Notes under the pieces: model-generated
What the model was told of the DNA's origin: nothing
Databases searched by the model: none
Seen by the model: only the letters and a program-made list of their open reading frames with translations
Made by a program: the position numbers and the translations under genes
Shown: positions 61,781 through 64,000 of the stretch, one piece after another
How the letters are laid out: every line of letters begins with the position of its first letter
Position numbering within the stretch: position 1 is the first letter of the stretch
DNA from: Pseudomonas yangonensis
GTDB lineage: Bacteria > Pseudomonadota > Gammaproteobacteria > Pseudomonadales > Pseudomonadaceae
Assembly: GCF_009932725.1 (NCBI RefSeq)
Contig: NZ_BLJU01000007.1
Location: 164,473-228,472, forward strand
Direction: 5' to 3'
DNA length: 64,000 nucleotides

Positions 61781-62797
61781 ATGAAAATCTCGCGCACCCT
61801 CACCGCTGGCTTGCTCGCCCTGGCCATCAACAGCAGCTTCGCCGCCGGCAGCCCCGGCGTGGAACGTACCACCCAGGGCTTTCTCAATGCACTGGCAAGC
61901 GGTGGTGGCCAGCCGCTGGAAACCCTCTCGCCGAAAGACGCCCGTGCCGTGCTGGTCGGCGCTCAGGCCGGAGTCAAGGTGGATTTGTCAGGCACCGTGA
62001 TCGACACCAAGGTGATTCAGGTGAATGGCCAGTCGATCACTCTGAAAGTGGTACGCCCTGAAGATGCGCGCGGCGTCCTGCCGGGCTTCATGTTCTTCCA
62101 CGGCGGTGGCTGGGTTCTGGGTGATTATCCGACCCACGAACGCCTGATCCGCGACCTGGTTGTGGGTTCTGGCGCCGCTGCCATCTACGTCGACTACACG
62201 CCGTCGCCCGAGGCCAAGTATCCGACCGCGATCAACCAGGCCTATGCCGCGACCAAATGGGTCGCCGACAATGGCAGTCAGATCGGCGTCGACGGTTCGC
62301 GCCTGGCCGTGGCCGGCAACAGCGTTGGCGGTAACATGGCTGCCGTGGTCGCCATCAAGGCCAAGGAAGCCGGCACGCCGAAACTGCGCGCCCAGGTGCT
62401 GCTGTGGCCGGTGACCGACGCCAACTTCAACAACGCGTCTTACAACCAGTTTGCCGAGGGCCACTTCCTGACCCGCGGCATGATGGAATGGTTCTGGGAC
62501 AACTACACCACCGACCCGAAGCAGCGTAACGAGATCCATGCCTCGCCGTTGCGCGCCAGCCTGGAACAGCTCAAAGGCCTGCCGCCGGCCCTGGTGCAAA
62601 CTGCCGAGATGGACGTGCTGCGTGACGAAGGCGAAGCCTACGCCCGCCGCCTGAACGCCGCCGGCGTGCCGGTGACCGCCGTACGCTACAACGGCATGAT
62701 CCACGACTATGGCCTGCTCAATGTGCTGGCCGAAGTGCCGGCGGTACGTACCGCCATGGACCAGGCCGCGCAGACGCTGAAGAACAGCCTCAAGTAA
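61781..62797 (+). CDS. Exported alpha/beta hydrolase, HSL/acetyl-esterase type (338 aa)
   Basis: A signal peptide (to SSFAAG) is followed by the oxyanion motif HGGGW, nucleophile elbow GNSVGGN and an acid/base pair near the C-terminus (EMDVLRDEG and MIHDYG). It belongs to the hormone-sensitive-lipase family of esterases. It lies 51 bases after ohr with AAGGAAC before the ATG, so both may be induced by organic peroxides; the substrate is not known. Confidence 0.88.
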   Translation: MKISRTLTAGLLALAINSSFAAGSPGVERTTQGFLNALASGGGQPLETLSPKDARAVLVGAQAGVKVDLSGTVIDTKVIQVNGQSITLKVVRPEDARGVLPGFMFFHGGGWVLGDYPTHERLIRDLVVGSGAAAIYVDYTPSPEAKYPTAINQAYAATKWVADNGSQIGVDGSRLAVAGNSVGGNMAAVVAIKAKEAGTPKLRAQVLLWPVTDANFNNASYNQFAEGHFLTRGMMEWFWDNYTTDPKQRNEIHASPLRASLEQLKGLPPALVQTAEMDVLRDEGEAYARRLNAAGVPVTAVRYNGMIHDYGLLNVLAEVPAVRTAMDQAAQTLKNSLK

Positions 62798-62810
62798 GCG
62801 GCTGAAAAAC

Positions 62811-62844
62811 GAAACCCCGCGACCGGTAACGGTGGCGGGGTTTC
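62811..62844 (+). terminator. Intrinsic terminator after the esterase gene
   Basis: GAAACCCCGC with inner ACCG/CGGT around GTAA and outer complement GCGGGGTTTC, followed by TCTTG. Confidence 0.85.
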
Positions 62845-62912
62845 TCTTGCTCGTCCTTCGCAGCTGAAGCGGAACGCCGCCCAGCCGATCCTATGCCAAC
62901 GCTGCTGCGCCT

Positions 62913-62935
62913 GTAGGAGCGGCTTCAGCCGCGAA
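62913..62935. repeat. Single REP element (GTAGGAGCGGCTTCAGCCGC type)
   Basis: Identical to the 23-base copy at 53774-53796. It lies between the esterase terminator and the aminotransferase gene. Confidence 0.88.
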
Positions 62936-62942
62936 TCACGCG

Positions 62943-64000
62943 TTACGCCAGACCACGAATCTGCTCCCAGGTCAGATCCAGGCACCTGCGTGCTTTCTCC
63001 ACCAACTCATCCACTTCCGCCTGGCTGATCACCAATGGCGGCGCAATGATCATGGTGTCGCCCACCGCGCGCATGATCAGTCCGTTGTTGAAGCAGTGGC
63101 CACGGCAGATCATGCCCACCCCCAGATCACCCGAGAAACGCTTGCGCGTGGCCTTGTCCTGCACCAGTTCGATGGCGCCGAGCATGCCGACGCCACGCAC
63201 TTCGCCCACCAGCGGATGATCCGCCAGTTCACGCAGGCGCTTTTGCAGGTAAGGTGCGGTATCTGCCTTGACCCGCTCAACGATGCCCTCGTCCTTGAGA
63301 ATGCGCAGGTTCTCCAGCCCTACCGCTGCCGCCACCGGATGGCCGGAGTAGGTGAAGCCATGGTTGAAGTCACCATGCGCCTCGATCACCTCGAACACCT
63401 TGTCGCTGACGATCAGCCCGCCCATCGGCACGTAGCCGCTGGTGAGGCCCTTGGCGATGGTCATCAGGTCCGGCTTGAGGTCGTAGTACTGGCTGCCGAA
63501 CCATTCGCCGGTACGGCCGAAGCCGCAGATCACCTCGTCGGCGACGAAGAGAATGTCGTACCTGGCCAGGATCTCCTTGATCCGCGGCCAGTAGGTCTCG
63601 GGCGGGATGATCACGCCACCGGCGCCCTGGATCGGCTCGGCGATAAAGGCGGCAACGTTCTCTTCGCCCAGTTCGAGAATCTTCTTCTCCAGCTGATCGG
63701 CGGCCCAGAAGCCGAATTCTTCCGGCGACTGGTCGCCGCCCTCACCGAACCAGTAAGGCTGCGGGATATGGGCGATGCCCGGAATCGGCAGATCGCCCTG
63801 CTCGTGCATGAACTTCATGCCGCCGAGGCTGGCGCCGGCCACGGTGGAGCCGTGATAGCCGTTCTCGCGGCCAATGACGATTTTCTTGTTTGGCTGACCC
63901 TTGCACGCCCAGTAGTGGCGCACCAGGCGCAGCATGGTGTCGTTGCCTTCGGAACCGGAGCCGGTGAAAAACACGTGGTTCATGCCGGCCGGCGCCAGCC
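62943..64000 (-). CDS. Class III (omega) aminotransferase, SpuC-like (partial, cut by window end)
   Basis: The C-terminal 350 or so residues are present. [20 protein letters not shown] and [15 protein letters not shown] are the PLP phosphate and ring-stacking segments, [14 protein letters not shown] holds the PLP aspartate, and [15 protein letters not shown] holds the Schiff-base lysine. Closest in pattern to polyamine:pyruvate transaminases (SpuC-type). The N-terminus continues beyond 64000; the ATG at 63983 is internal. Confidence 0.9.
   Translation of the reverse strand, partial: LAPAGMNHVFFTGSGSEGNDTMLRLVRHYWACKGQPNKKIVIGRENGYHGSTVAGASLGGMKFMHEQGDLPIPGIAHIPQPYWFGEGGDQSPEEFGFWAADQLEKKILELGEENVAAFIAEPIQGAGGVIIPPETYWPRIKEILARYDILFVADEVICGFGRTGEWFGSQYYDLKPDLMTIAKGLTSGYVPMGGLIVSDKVFEVIEAHGDFNHGFTYSGHPVAAAVGLENLRILKDEGIVERVKADTAPYLQKRLRELADHPLVGEVRGVGMLGAIELVQDKATRKRFSGDLGVGMICRGHCFNNGLIMRAVGDTMIIAPPLVISQAEVDELVEKARRCLDLTWEQIRGLA

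Overview
The window is a stretch of Pseudomonas chromosome. Codon use is GC-rich and even, gene content and order match the Pseudomonas core (cysS-glnS-ppiB-lpxH, usp-DUF1289-acnB-nasS-nasT, two ccoNOQP sets followed by ccoGHIS, hemN, anr, apt), and Pseudomonas-type REP elements lie between genes. The species cannot be fixed from sequence alone; a P. mendocina/P. oleovorans-like strain is a guess. I see no rRNA, tRNA, phage, IS element or CRISPR array. Genes cut by the window ends are an ABC permease (left) and a class III aminotransferase (right).

Layout. 1-3.3 kb: a leftward carbohydrate/polyol ABC transporter (two permeases, two different ATPases) that resembles the glycerol importer family. 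It faces a sigma-54 activator (3.5-5.4 kb) across a region with a sigma-54 promoter and six TGAACA repeats. 5.5-10.7 kb: a class C beta-lactamase and a three-subunit PaoABC-type molybdenum aldehyde oxidoreductase. 10.7-15.2 kb: cysS and glnS leftward; ppiB and lpxH rightward. 15.3-20.5 kb: miaE, an ANR-linked universal stress protein, a DUF1289 protein and acnB with a long, strongly folded leader. 20.7-22.9 kb: a small lipoprotein and nasST, preceded by a sigma-54 promoter and a strong intrinsic terminator. 23.1-28.5 kb: PL7 alginate lyase, alaC-like aminotransferase, acyltransferase, several very small proteins and an amidotransferase. 28.5-32 kb: a beta-oxidation pair (FadB/FadJ-like enzyme and thiolase).

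32.4-51.7 kb is the respiratory centre: an AEC transporter, a rhodanese and a hybrid cytochrome c, then cco2 (ccoNOQP), cco1 (ccoNOQP), the assembly genes ccoGHIS, a TauE-like membrane protein, the oxygen-independent hemN, a coiled-coil protein, anr and apt. The oxidase structural genes, the copper and heme-supply genes and the oxygen sensor are therefore side by side, and TTGAT/TTGAC dyads of the ANR type lie upstream of several units.

51.8-59.3 kb: a bacterial voltage-gated sodium-channel-like protein, a PF10118 di-metal protein, a TetR regulator divergent from a Baeyer-Villiger-type monooxygenase/SDR pair with tandem operators, and small housekeeping-type genes. 59.4-64 kb: YceH, an I78-type lipoprotein, OhrR and Ohr (organic peroxide defence), a secreted esterase and the cut aminotransferase.

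The most interesting material is non-coding or lies in unusual domain variants: the asymmetric ABC ATPase pair with its sigma-54 control region, the acnB leader, the nasST leader, possible alternative hairpins before ccoN2 and before the PF10118 gene, nested palindromes before a tiny two-gene operon, a cytochrome with a molybdenum-fold domain lacking its metal cysteine, and an SDR lacking the catalytic Ser and Tyr.
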